Of a DNA stretch of 45,648 nucleotides, positions 1 to 5,920 are shown piece by piece. The notes beneath the pieces are model-generated. The model did not search any database, had not been told where the DNA came from, and saw only the letters and a list, made by a program, of their open reading frames with translations. The DNA comes from a virus. Location of the stretch: positions 1 to 45,648 of IMG/VR virus record IMGVR_UViG_3300036790_000324; one strand, written 5' to 3'. The position numbers and the translations under genes are program-made. Each line of letters opens with the position of its first letter. The first letter of the stretch is position 1.

Positions 1-131
1 GCGAGGCCGGCCAGCGTCGCGCGAATCAAAGCGATTTGTGCGGTGATCAGTTCGCGGGCGCTTTCAAGTCCTGGAAGCGTGGCGAGTAAGTTTGCGAGTT
101 CTGTTACTTTGTCGGTAGGTTCGGACAACAT
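1..131 (-). CDS. Small basic protein, partial (copy A; 3' end outside window)
   Basis: The N-terminal 43 codons of the protein fully present at 40949-41272, cut by the window edge. It starts ATG-TTG-TCC, so residue 2 is an extra Leu, where copy B starts ATG-TCC. The visible part (EPTDKVTELANLLATLPGLE...) is a helical N-terminus. In copy B it continues into a Lys/Arg/Ala-rich tail, suggesting a nucleic-acid-binding protein. Function unknown. Confidence 0.7.
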   Translation of the reverse strand, partial: MLSEPTDKVTELANLLATLPGLESARELITAQIALIRATLAGL

Positions 132-149
132 GCGGCCATCATACAGGCA

Positions 150-186
150 TTGGGATAATTGACCCCGAGCCCTGTTTATCGGCCTT
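150..186. repeat. 37-bp dispersed repeat, copy 1 of 3
   Basis: A sequence beginning TTGGGATAATTG and ending CCTGTTTATCGGCCTT. It lies between the leftward basic-protein gene and the rightward gene at 198. Related copies are at 41291-41327 (equivalent place in copy B) and 40904-40941 (downstream of the basic-protein gene). The first two sit in a divergent intergenic region, so it may carry regulatory sites. I could not place a convincing promoter in it. Confidence 0.6.
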
Positions 187-197
187 ACACTGAATCG

Positions 198-512
198 ATG
201 CGAATCTCTGACGGTCACAAACGAGCGATTTATGAGTCGTGCTTCACGCCCGATCGCGTTTACACGATCGAGGAAGCGTACGCTTTCATCGAGCAATTCG
301 CGCCCGTCATCGTCGATGACGCCGCAGCGTGCACGCCTGACGGACTGAAGGCGGCCGTCGCGGCGGTCAAAGCGTTTCAGGCGCAAGTGGACGCACGCTT
401 TCCGCGCGTGTCGCTGCGCGAGGCGGCCGGTCTCGACGTTACCGATATGTGGATCGACGATCTAATCGACGAGGTGCAGGCCGGGCTGGCCGCGATTGAG
501 CCCGACGAATGA
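198..512 (+). CDS. Conserved hypothetical phage protein (copy A, intact)
   Basis: 104 residues from ATG 198 (MRISDGHKRAIYES...). I chose this start over 159 because copy B conserves the sequence from exactly this ATG (MRISDGRKMAIYE). The protein is acidic, mostly helical, with no motif I recognise. Its stop overlaps the start of the next gene (ATGA), so the two are probably translationally coupled. In copy B the gene is reduced to 19 codons by an internal deletion, so it is dispensable or replaceable. Confidence 0.65.
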   Translation: MRISDGHKRAIYESCFTPDRVYTIEEAYAFIEQFAPVIVDDAAACTPDGLKAAVAAVKAFQAQVDARFPRVSLREAAGLDVTDMWIDDLIDEVQAGLAAIEPDE

Positions 513-799
513 TCCTGCTGTTTAGCATCGTCTGCCCGAACGGCCATCGCGTTGGCGGCAAACCGCACGATTACCCCGGCACGGAGTACCCGCCGGATGC
601 GTGGATGAGCAACATTAGCACTGAGTTCATTCGTGGCATCCGTCGCAACATCAAAGCATGGCCTGAGTGCACGGAGTGCCACACCTCGACGCACGCGGCG
701 GGGTGGGGCGTCGTCGTCGATGAGATGAAGGCCCAGACGATGGAGCAGGCGCAAGTTGCGCTCGATGCGGTGTCAGAGCCCCGGAAGTGCGCGCGCTAA
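509..799 (+). CDS. Small putative zinc-binding protein (copy A)
   Basis: 96 residues. A CPNGH motif near residue 9 and a CTEC motif near residue 53 are spaced like the two knuckles of a zinc ribbon. The rest resembles small 'HDYPGT..' proteins I recall from phage accessory regions. The closely similar 95-residue copy is at 41395-41682, with most differences at the C-terminus. It overlaps the upstream gene by 4 bp and the convergent Tat-signal gene at its stop codon. Function unknown. Confidence 0.75.
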   Translation: MILLFSIVCPNGHRVGGKPHDYPGTEYPPDAWMSNISTEFIRGIRRNIKAWPECTECHTSTHAAGWGVVVDEMKAQTMEQAQVALDAVSEPRKCAR

Positions 800-1248
800 A
801 AGCGGGTGTCGATTGCGTAGCGGTCGATGACATCGTTCGGCAGCCGGCGCCATTCGAGTTCAGCGCGCGGATAGAAGCCGCGCAGGTCCATCGAGACCAT
901 CTCCCCGTGCCCTAGCTGCGAGATGGCCCAGGACTCGACGCCGAACGGTTCGGGCATCATGCCAAAATGCGCGTCGATGCGCGTCAGCATTAAATCGTGC
1001 GTCGGGTCATAGGCGCGGATCAGGCGCACGGTAATCTTCTCGCCGTGCGCGGCGCAAACCTTCGCGTGAGGCGCGCAGAAATTCACGCACGGGCCACGCG
1101 ACGAAACGACCGAGCAGCGCTGCGGGACGTGGAGCGGCGGCGGCGGCAGTATGAGGGATTTCGCATCGGCGGCGGCGGTGAGTGCCAGCGGCGCGGCGGC
1201 GGCGACGGGCAGGAAGAAACGCAGAAAAGAGCGACGGTTGCTATCCAT
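796..1248 (-). CDS. Tat-signal secreted cysteine-containing protein 1 (copy A)
   Basis: 150 residues from ATG 1248, not the longer ORF start at 1413: copy B is conserved from this Met and the signal peptide begins here. The N-terminus reads MDSNRRSFLRFF, then an Ala/Leu stretch and a TAAADA cleavage-like site. This fits the twin-arginine motif RRxFL, so export by the host Tat pathway is likely. The mature part starts with a Pro-rich segment and a Cys cluster (CSVV, CVNFC, VCAAH). Copy B (42291-42764) keeps signal and Cys cluster but diverges over the last ~60 residues, as if that end contacts a variable partner. Function not recognised. Confidence 0.75.
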   Translation of the reverse strand: MDSNRRSFLRFFLPVAAAAPLALTAAADAKSLILPPPPLHVPQRCSVVSSRGPCVNFCAPHAKVCAAHGEKITVRLIRAYDPTHDLMLTRIDAHFGMMPEPFGVESWAISQLGHGEMVSMDLRGFYPRAELEWRRLPNDVIDRYAIDTRF

Positions 1249-1441
1249 CACTCGCCATTTTACGAGCGGCTTCCTTCTCGTTCTTCTCGTGCAGGCGGCG
1301 AAGCTGGCGCTGCATGCTGCGCACGGCGCGGCGGTCGAGCCATGGCACGGCGCGGCTGTAACTCCAGTTGCCGACGAACGAACCAACCAAGGAACCGACG
1401 AACGCGCCGGCAATCGAGCTGAGCAGGTTCGACCAGTGCAC
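1241..1441 (-). CDS. Small single-pass membrane protein (copy A)
   Basis: 66 residues from GTG 1441, just after the stop of the Acb2-like gene. A glycine-rich hydrophobic segment (about residues 5-27, with GAFVGSLVGSFVG) is followed by a basic tail conserved in copy B (SMQRQLRRLHEKNEKEAARKM). The copy B start (GTG 42945) supports this shorter start. One transmembrane helix plus a charged amphipathic tail would suit a holin-like, antiholin or superinfection-exclusion protein, but no family is recognised. It overlaps the Tat-signal gene by 8 bp. Confidence 0.65.
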   Translation of the reverse strand: MHWSNLLSSIAGAFVGSLVGSFVGNWSYSRAVPWLDRRAVRSMQRQLRRLHEKNEKEAARKMASDG

Positions 1442-1445
1442 CGGC

Positions 1446-1811
1446 TCAGTACTTCCCGTTGTGCGTGATGGCCGAATTACAGTCCATCCTGGCTTCACGT
1501 AGCTTGCGAATTGCCGTCGAGCGATCGGCGGATGGCGGCACTTTGAGAATGATCACGCCGAGCGCGGTCTTGAGCGCGTTGCGGACTTCGATGCCGGCGG
1601 CGGTTTGTTCGGGAGCCCACGGATGGTATTCGAAGATGTCCTCGATAAGTTTCTCGACTTCCGGGGTCAGCGCGGTGGCACGGCTGAGGTCGATGCGTTG
1701 GAGCGAACGCGCGGCGGTCTCGTTCGTAGCGGCTTCGTTCCGGCCGATCTGGCCGGCGGCGGTCTGCGCGTCAGTCGGCGCGGCCGTTTGTTGGGACTTA
1801 GGGCTGTTCAC
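1446..1811 (-). CDS. Acb2/Tad1-like hairpin-domain protein, putative cyclic-nucleotide sponge (copy A)
   Basis: 121 residues from GTG 1811, chosen because copy B conservation begins there and the upstream gene stops about 10 bp earlier. The C-terminal ~75 residues carry the pattern I associate with the Acb2/Tad1 hairpin domain: EKLIEDIFEYHPW, a middle helix, then PPSADRSTAIRKLREARM and CNSAI. Proteins of this family bind cyclic oligonucleotides or related signals and block CBASS or Thoeris immunity; that is known of the family, and activity here is inference. The ~45-residue N-terminus is polar and probably disordered. A close paralogue is at 42948-43313. Confidence 0.72.
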   Translation of the reverse strand: MNSPKSQQTAAPTDAQTAAGQIGRNEAATNETAARSLQRIDLSRATALTPEVEKLIEDIFEYHPWAPEQTAAGIEVRNALKTALGVIILKVPPSADRSTAIRKLREARMDCNSAITHNGKY

Positions 1812-1821
1812 CCTCTCACTA

Positions 1822-2055
1822 TCACAGATATGTGATGTGTCTGGGGAGCGTCTCCGCGAGGCGTAAAAGCAGTTCACCCTCGGCGATGAGTTGCTGGAGT
1901 CGCCAGACTTGCATGCGCGTCCAGCCCTGCTCGATTGGCCGCATGGCGTTTGTCACGCCGAGGAACTTCCGCCATAGGTCGGCATCCCGCACGTCCTCAA
2001 GCCGCGAGGTGAGGTCTTCGAGCCCGTTCAGTACGCCGTCTACGTTCGCGTTCGT
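1822..2055 (-). CDS. Conserved small helical protein, start codon unclear (copy A)
   Basis: The frame is open from 2055 and ends with TGA at 1822. It aligns along its length with the 75-residue protein at 43324-43551 (NVDGVLxGLEDL, LWRKFLGVT, RxWRLQQL, PRHxTYL). Copy B starts with TTG immediately before AAC-GTA-GAC, but copy A has GCG there and no ATG, GTG or TTG upstream before the stop at 2056-2058. Options are loss of the start, a shorter product from GTG 1992, or reinitiation after the overlapping upstream gene, which stops at 2040. Function unknown. Confidence 0.5.
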   Translation of the reverse strand, partial: TNANVDGVLNGLEDLTSRLEDVRDADLWRKFLGVTNAMRPIEQGWTRMQVWRLQQLIAEGELLLRLAETLPRHITYL

Positions 2056-2486
2056 TCACTCCCCAGATAGCAGTGATAGCGCACCGGTGGGAGCAACACG
2101 AACGGGGCATCTTCGAGCGAACACACCTCGACGACGCGAACGACCTCATCGTCGGGGTCGCCCTCATCGCCGTACGACGGGAGCGGCATGCGCGGGTTGA
2201 AGAGAAACGGCGGCCGGTCTGTCAACCAACCGCTTCGGTAGTTCTGGTCAATCGCGCATAGCCGCGCGTTCACGTGCCGGCAGTCCGCGCTTCCGCAGCT
2301 CGCACACGGAAAGAATCGCGGATACTGTTCGCGCGACATGTGGGTTCGGATGACCATCCAGGCGGGCTCCTCGTAGGCCTGAGTGAGCAGCGGCTCGGGA
2401 ATGATGGGCGGCGCCTGGGCTTTCGCCGTGAACAGCGGTGCAACGACCGCGGCGGCGAGATTCGAAAAGAACGAACGGCGATTCAT
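2040..2486 (-). CDS. Tat-signal secreted protein 2 (copy A, intact)
   Basis: 148 residues from ATG 2486. The N-terminus reads MNRRSFFSNLAAAVVAP and ends in a TAKAQA cleavage-like site, a second Tat-type signal in this operon. The mature protein has a cysteine motif CASCGSADCRH that could bind metal, then an acidic C-terminal half. Its ATG overlaps the stop of the upstream gene (TGATG), implying coupled translation. The copy B version (43575-44026) lacks an internal segment and carries a one-base deletion. Function unknown. Confidence 0.75.
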   Translation of the reverse strand: MNRRSFFSNLAAAVVAPLFTAKAQAPPIIPEPLLTQAYEEPAWMVIRTHMSREQYPRFFPCASCGSADCRHVNARLCAIDQNYRSGWLTDRPPFLFNPRMPLPSYGDEGDPDDEVVRVVEVCSLEDAPFVLLPPVRYHCYLGSERTRT

Positions 2487-2698
2487 CAATTGAGGTATAC
2501 CCGTTCCGCCGGTTCGCCGTCTTCTTCCGGAGCCGTCACAAACAGCGGCAGTGGGAAGCGCTCAAACGCGGCCTCCATCGCACGGCGGCGCTGCTCGTGT
2601 TCGCGCCGTGCGCGGCGCAGGCGTTGACGGCCTGGCCATAGCTCGTGATTGCGCTGCGGCGAAGTCCAGATGCTAAGCGGAGTGAACGGGGTTCGCAT
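2486..2698 (-). CDS. Small Arg-rich conserved protein (copy A)
   Basis: 70 residues from ATG 2698 (MRTPFTPLSIWTSP...). The upstream extension to 2857 is the shadow of the overlapping gene. A basic helix (RQRLRRARREHEQRRRAMEAA) precedes a hydrophobic/acidic tail ending RVYLN. Copy B at 44027-44239 differs at only a few residues. It overlaps the upstream gene by 26 bp and the Tat-signal gene by 3 bp. Function unknown. Confidence 0.65.
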   Translation of the reverse strand: MRTPFTPLSIWTSPQRNHELWPGRQRLRRARREHEQRRRAMEAAFERFPLPLFVTAPEEDGEPAERVYLN

Positions 2699-2915
2699 GG
2701 CGTTCCGGCCAGCTCTCACCGGGCGGCGCATGCGATTCGCGAACGCGATCGCTGTTAGCGCGTTTGAATTGGTCGAAAAGTTCGAGCCCGTCGAATCGCT
2801 CCGCGATGTCTTCGAGCCGTTCGGTCCAGCCGGGCCTCGATAGCGCCAGCTCCGCAAGCCCGAGGAGAATCACCTGGCGCTCGCTGTCTTCGATCTTCGT
2901 CTCAACTACAGGCAC
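2673..2915 (-). CDS. Conserved small phage protein, first gene of the leftward operon (copy A)
   Basis: 80 residues from GTG 2915, with an AGGAG-like site ~14 bp upstream. It is highly conserved with copy B (44214-44456): EDSERQVILLGLAELALSRP, WTERLEDIAERFDG, FDQFKRANSD. I recall small phage proteins with a similar 'LAELALxRPGW...L..IA' pattern but no assigned function. As the promoter-proximal gene it sits opposite the NusG-like gene across a conserved intergenic region. Confidence 0.7.
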   Translation of the reverse strand: MPVVETKIEDSERQVILLGLAELALSRPGWTERLEDIAERFDGLELFDQFKRANSDRVRESHAPPGESWPERHANPVHSA

Positions 2916-3172
2916 TTCGTTTTACTGCTCTCCTTTTTTGCCTCAGCGGGTAGGCGCGTGCCTACCAAGCCCGCACGCCCACAAATAAGCGCCGGACACC
3001 GCTTCACGCGCCCCCGCCTCCGGCAATTCCCACTCTATCCGCGTTCGGTCACAAAAGACAGAAAAATGACATCTCGACTGCTTTGAGCGGGTTAGCGGCT
3101 GAGCGGCCGGCCGCAACGAGGCTTTTCGAAGTACACTCCTGCGCGTGATGACCTTCCCCTTATCCCTCCGAA
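2916..3172. promoter_or_regulatory. Divergent intergenic region with 50-bp block identical in both copies
   Basis: About 257 bp between the leftward operon and the NusG-like gene. Positions 3040-3089 (CGCGTTCGGTCACAAAAGAC through CTGCTTTGAGCG) are identical to 44581-44630 although the flanks have diverged. This is the best candidate for shared promoters or operators. I could not identify a convincing -35/-10 pair. The region just before the NusG start (GCGTGATGACCTTCCCCTTA) is also conserved. Confidence 0.55.
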
Positions 3173-3793
3173 ATGGGCGAAGCCTGTTTGCTTGATTTGG
3201 TCGCGCTCGCCGGCAGCTCGTACGTCGAGCCACGGGAGTGCTTCCAACCCTGGGAGCTACAACGCGCGGCAGCGGGCCGGAGTTCATCCATCCCTCCTTG
3301 GTTTGCGCTGCGCGTTCGCTCACGCTCCGAGGCGTCGGTCGCCGAGGCGCTGTGGCATCGCCGCTTTGAGGTCTTCGCGCCGACCTGGTTCGACCGCCGC
3401 GTGGTATCAATTGATACCCGCCGCGGCCTGGCGCGGCCGGCCTTCCCCGGTTATCTCTTCGCGCGCTTCGATCCGAGCAAAGACAAAAGCATGATCCTCT
3501 CAACCCCTGGCGTGGCTTCGATCCTCGCAACCGGCGGCGTGCTTACGCCTGTTCCCGACGTCGAAATTGAGGCGGTTCGCCTGGCGCTTGCGGCCGGAGC
3601 GCAACCCGCGCCCGAAGCACAGCCGGCATCCGAGCTACATCCCGGTCAACGGGTGCGCGTCCTGACGGGCGCGCTGAAAGGCGTCGAAGGCGAGCTGGTG
3701 TCGGCCCATGGTTCCTTTCTGCACGTCACGATCACCCTATTACAGCGCGCCGTTGCGCTCAAGATTGCACCGGAGGCAGTCGAGGCGATATGA
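3173..3793 (+). CDS. NusG/UpxY-like transcription antiterminator (copy A)
   Basis: 206 residues. After a ~40-residue variable leader comes an NGN-like domain: PWFALRVRSRSE at about 42-53, EALWHRRFEVFAP at 58-70, ARPAFPGYLFARFD at 87-100. It is followed by a linker (AQPAPEAQPAS) and a KOW-like domain at about 157-178 (PGQRVRVLTGALKGVEGELV). NusG-family proteins ride on RNA polymerase and suppress pausing or termination. Its place just before the packaging and virion genes suggests a late-gene regulator; that is inference. The copy B protein (44713-45315) lacks six linker residues. No clear Shine-Dalgarno precedes ATG 3173. Confidence 0.85.
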   Translation: MGEACLLDLVALAGSSYVEPRECFQPWELQRAAAGRSSSIPPWFALRVRSRSEASVAEALWHRRFEVFAPTWFDRRVVSIDTRRGLARPAFPGYLFARFDPSKDKSMILSTPGVASILATGGVLTPVPDVEIEAVRLALAAGAQPAPEAQPASELHPGQRVRVLTGALKGVEGELVSAHGSFLHVTITLLQRAVALKIAPEAVEAI

Positions 3794-4077
3794 GAGCTGT
3801 CGTGGTCGCGGCGGTGCTCGGTGCGCTCTGGGGAATGTCGCTCGTGTACGCCGTCACGGATGCGGCGAATCCGCTCCCCGTGCGCGTTTACTACGTCACG
3901 AGCGCGCAACAATTCCCGACCCTTCCTATGCCTACGCACGCGCTGATTTTTCACAATGGCATGTTCGCCTCGCCGGGCGCGGACTACGACGTAGTTCCCG
4001 GGTCGCCCGGGTCGTTCCGCTTTCGCCCAGGCGGCCTCGCCGATCAGGACCGAATAAGCGTGGTGACTCTTCCATGA
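3790..4077 (+). CDS. Small secreted/membrane-anchored beta-rich protein (copy A)
   Basis: 95 residues. An N-terminal hydrophobic stretch (residues ~3-22) looks like a signal peptide or anchor. The rest (VRVYYVTSAQQFPT, ALIFHNGMFASPGADYDV, FRFRPGGLADQDRISVVTL) has the 'L.xNGxxxxPGxDYxV ... DxIxVxT' pattern of short beta-sandwich units in phage fibres and adhesins. Copy B (45312 on) has a different, longer N-terminus joined to the same domain. It overlaps the NusG stop and the next start (ATGA). Function unknown; surface exposure is plausible. Confidence 0.65.
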   Translation: MRAVVVAAVLGALWGMSLVYAVTDAANPLPVRVYYVTSAQQFPTLPMPTHALIFHNGMFASPGADYDVVPGSPGSFRFRPGGLADQDRISVVTLP

Positions 4078-4298
4078 AGTGCGCCGGTCTCGCCTGCATC
4101 GTCGGCCGCATCCTCGCGCAGCAGCGCGAGCTGGCCGAGCACCTGGCCAGCGCCGATTCGATTGTCGATATGGGACGGCGAAAGACGCTCTTGAACGAGA
4201 TCGCGCAAACGGAGCGCGAGTTTCAAACCTTCGTCGCGCACTATAAGATCCCCGTCGAGGCGAGACGCACGCCGCCGGGCAAAGCGAAGGTCTGTTAA
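4074..4298 (+). CDS. Small helical hypothetical protein
   Basis: 74 residues from ATG 4074, overlapping the previous stop. The sequence is helical, probably coiled-coil (RILAQQRELAEHLASADSIVD...LLNEIAQTEREFQTFVAHY), with two early cysteines. No family recognised. It belongs to a run of tightly overlapped small rightward genes ending at 5346. Confidence 0.6.
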   Translation: MKCAGLACIVGRILAQQRELAEHLASADSIVDMGRRKTLLNEIAQTEREFQTFVAHYKIPVEARRTPPGKAKVC

Positions 4299-4304
4299 TT
4301 TTCA

Positions 4305-4577
4305 ATGAACCCTAACCCTGCCCTCGAACCCGACGACTCCGAAGCCGAGAAGCCGATCGTCCACGAACACGTCATTGTGCTGCGCTGCGGCGCGTGGTTT
4401 CGCCTGAAAAGCGATCTCAACGCGCTATCGCCCGATAATTCGCGACTGATTTTCTGGCTCGAACGTCAGCCGGTCGCGATCTTCGCCCGCGCGGAGCTGG
4501 TCGCCGCCGCCATGGACCCGATTGACTTTCAGGCGCCGCCGCTCGAATTTCCGAACATGGGGCCCCCCGTCCAGTGA
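4305..4577 (+). CDS. Hypothetical protein
   Basis: 90 residues, acidic N-terminus then a compact region (HEHVIVLRCGAWFRLKSDLNALSPDNSRLIFWLERQPVAIFARAEL). No family recognised. The gene starts 6 bp after the previous stop, and its stop overlaps the GTG of the next gene, so it belongs to the same transcript. Confidence 0.55.
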   Translation: MNPNPALEPDDSEAEKPIVHEHVIVLRCGAWFRLKSDLNALSPDNSRLIFWLERQPVAIFARAELVAAAMDPIDFQAPPLEFPNMGPPVQ

Positions 4578-4753
4578 ACTGGGTTAGCTGGCTCGGGCTC
4601 GGCATGGTGATTGCGTCCGGAGGCATCGGCGCGTTGAACGCCTGGCAAAACAAGTGCATCGAACTCGCGATTGAGAAGCTGCGCTCGTCTCTCATCGAAC
4701 GCATCGCCCTCGCCGAAGGCCAGCTCACAGCGCTAACCGCGCGTCAGAAATGA
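4574..4753 (+). CDS. Small membrane protein, holin-like in shape
   Basis: 59 residues from GTG 4574, overlapping the previous stop (GTGA). One N-terminal transmembrane segment (about residues 3-24, WLGLGMVIASGGIGALNAW) is followed by a helical charged tail (IEKLRSSLIERIALAEGQLTAL). A single-pass protein with a cytoplasmic helix could be a pinholin, spanin partner or another membrane factor; nothing identifies it further. Confidence 0.55.
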   Translation: MNWVSWLGLGMVIASGGIGALNAWQNKCIELAIEKLRSSLIERIALAEGQLTALTARQK

Positions 4754-4757
4754 ACCA

Positions 4758-4991
4758 ATGCCCCACAACGCCCACAACGACGATTACTTACTGAAGCGGT
4801 TGCGCGAACTCGACCAGCTCATTTTCGATGGTGAGCGCGTGCGTGCTCATCGCATCGTGCTCGATCTCCAGAAGACGCTGGAGCACCGCTGCGCGGCGCA
4901 GGCCGCCTGGCGCTTGCGGCGGCTCGCCTACCGGCGCGATCACAACGCGCAGCGCGGGCGCTACCTCGCCGGCGCAATGGCGGCTCTATGA
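4758..4991 (+). CDS. Small helical hypothetical protein
   Basis: 77 residues, strongly basic and helical (LLKRLRELDQLIFDGERVRAH, WRLRRLAYRRDHNAQRGRYLAG). No family recognised. It starts 4 bp after the membrane protein and overlaps the KTSC gene by 4 bp (ATGA). Confidence 0.55.
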   Translation: MPHNAHNDDYLLKRLRELDQLIFDGERVRAHRIVLDLQKTLEHRCAAQAAWRLRRLAYRRDHNAQRGRYLAGAMAAL

Positions 4992-5194
4992 AGCTCGAAA
5001 AGATTCACGGCTCCTCAGCGATTGCGGGCGCGGGTTACGATCCCGAGACGCAAACGCTGCATCTGCAATTCCACTCGCGCGAGAAGCCGTACCAGTTCTC
5101 GCCCATCACACCGGACGAACACAAAGCGTTCCTCGCTTCGGAATCGAAGGGCCAACACTTCCACGCGCACCTGAAGGGACGCGAGGTCGCATGA
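4988..5194 (+). CDS. KTSC-domain protein (first paralogue)
   Basis: 68 residues spanning one KTSC domain. The conserved elements are a Ser/Ala-Ile start (SSAIAGAGYD), a beta strand TLHLQFHSREKPYQF, and the ASESKGQHFHAHLKG end. KTSC domains are small, common in phages and bacteria, and of unknown activity; some are linked to nucleic-acid enzymes. A second KTSC gene lies on the other strand at 37729-37938 and shares a 47-bp identical stretch. Overlaps both neighbours by 4 bp. Confidence 0.8.
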   Translation: MKLEKIHGSSAIAGAGYDPETQTLHLQFHSREKPYQFSPITPDEHKAFLASESKGQHFHAHLKGREVA

Positions 5195-5346
5195 GGCGGC
5201 CGTACGTGTTCAAAGACAGCGGACGCTGGTACATCGAGTTTGTGATGGAAGGGAAACTGACCCGCTGGTGGACATCGCTCTGGAACGATGCGATCCTCTT
5301 CGCGGTGAACGTCGGCCGGCTCGGCCAAGAAAGATTGCTCCGCTAA
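5191..5346 (+). CDS. Very small hypothetical protein
   Basis: 51 residues from ATG 5191, overlapping the KTSC stop (ATGA). Tryptophan-rich (RWYIEFVMEGKLTRWWTSLW) with a hydrophobic centre. The start inside the longer ORF is chosen for the overlap, consistent with the neighbours. No family recognised. Confidence 0.5.
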   Translation: MRRPYVFKDSGRWYIEFVMEGKLTRWWTSLWNDAILFAVNVGRLGQERLLR

Positions 5347-5348
5347 CA

Positions 5349-5423
5349 GAAAAAGCCGGCCGCGTATTCCTTCCCAGGGTTCCCGCGACCGGCCTTCCCT
5401 ACAGGAGAGATCGCCTCTCTTTT
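5349..5423 (+). terminator. Hairpin pair before the packaging genes; probable weak terminator
   Basis: Two hairpins in the 109-bp gap. The first pairs GCCGGCCGCG (about 5353-5362) with CGCGACCGGC (about 5385-5394), one mismatch, no T-run. The second pairs GAGAG (5405-5409) with CTCTC (5415-5419), followed by TTTT. This would be a natural target for the NusG-like protein encoded upstream, but that link is inference. Confidence 0.45.
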
Positions 5424-5455
5424 CAGTTCAGGTTAACGGTTGGTCAGCTCTCAGC

Positions 5456-5920
5456 ATGACACAGTTCCTACCCTGCTCGGCGCACTCGAAGCGCTCGGGC
5501 AAACGATGCAAACAGCCAGCCATCCCCGGCGGCACGGTCTGCCGCTTCCACGGCGGCGGCGCTCCGCAAGTCATCGCGAAAGCGCAAGAACGGCTGGAGG
5601 CGAACGAAGCGCGCGTACGCGAGGAGTTCTGCCGGCTGGCGTTTGCCGACATCCGCAAAGCGTTCAACGCGCGGGGCCACTTTATCAAGCTGCACAAGCT
5701 TGACGAGGACCTGGCGCGCGCCATCGCCTCGATTGAATTTGGACCGAACGGCCGCATCGACAAAATCCGCTTCGTCGATAAGAAGGGCGCGCTCGATTCG
5801 CTGGCGCGCACGCTCGGCATGTTTAAGGCGGAAGCGGTCGAACTGAAAACGCCGCCCGAAGGGCTCGCCGTGCGCGTTACGTTTGTCGAGTCGCCGCCGC
5901 TGCCGAAAGAGGACGAGTAA
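5456..5920 (+). CDS. terS: Terminase small subunit
   Basis: 154 residues. The N-terminus carries a zinc-binding-like pattern found in many small terminase subunits: CSAHSKRSGKRCKQPAIPGG then CRFHGGG near residue 35. A helical region follows (ADIRKAFNARGHFIKLHKLDEDLARAI) and then DKKGALDSLARTLG. It recognises phage DNA and feeds it to the large subunit. The large subunit starts at 6450 after an intervening gene on the opposite strand, with which this gene's 3' end overlaps by 44 bp. Confidence 0.82.
   Translation: MTQFLPCSAHSKRSGKRCKQPAIPGGTVCRFHGGGAPQVIAKAQERLEANEARVREEFCRLAFADIRKAFNARGHFIKLHKLDEDLARAIASIEFGPNGRIDKIRFVDKKGALDSLARTLGMFKAEAVELKTPPEGLAVRVTFVESPPLPKEDE

Larger units (their letters stand above)
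1..4077. repeat. Accessory module, copy A of a diverged direct duplication
   Basis: This block has the same gene order as 41145 onward: a partial basic protein, a zinc-site protein, the leftward Tat/Acb2-like operon, then the rightward NusG-like gene and secreted protein. The first ~128 bases match 41145-41272 almost exactly. Elsewhere the copies alternate between near-identical stretches and clearly diverged ones. Copy A has a full-length gene at 198-512 that is only a remnant in B. It lacks the RNA-ligase-like gene found in B. Confidence 0.92.

Noticed and set aside
150-197. Sigma-70 promoter in the 37-bp dispersed repeat
   Set aside because: TTGACC occurs in copy A but its spacing to TACACT is 21 bp and copy B lacks TTGACC, so I did not call a promoter.
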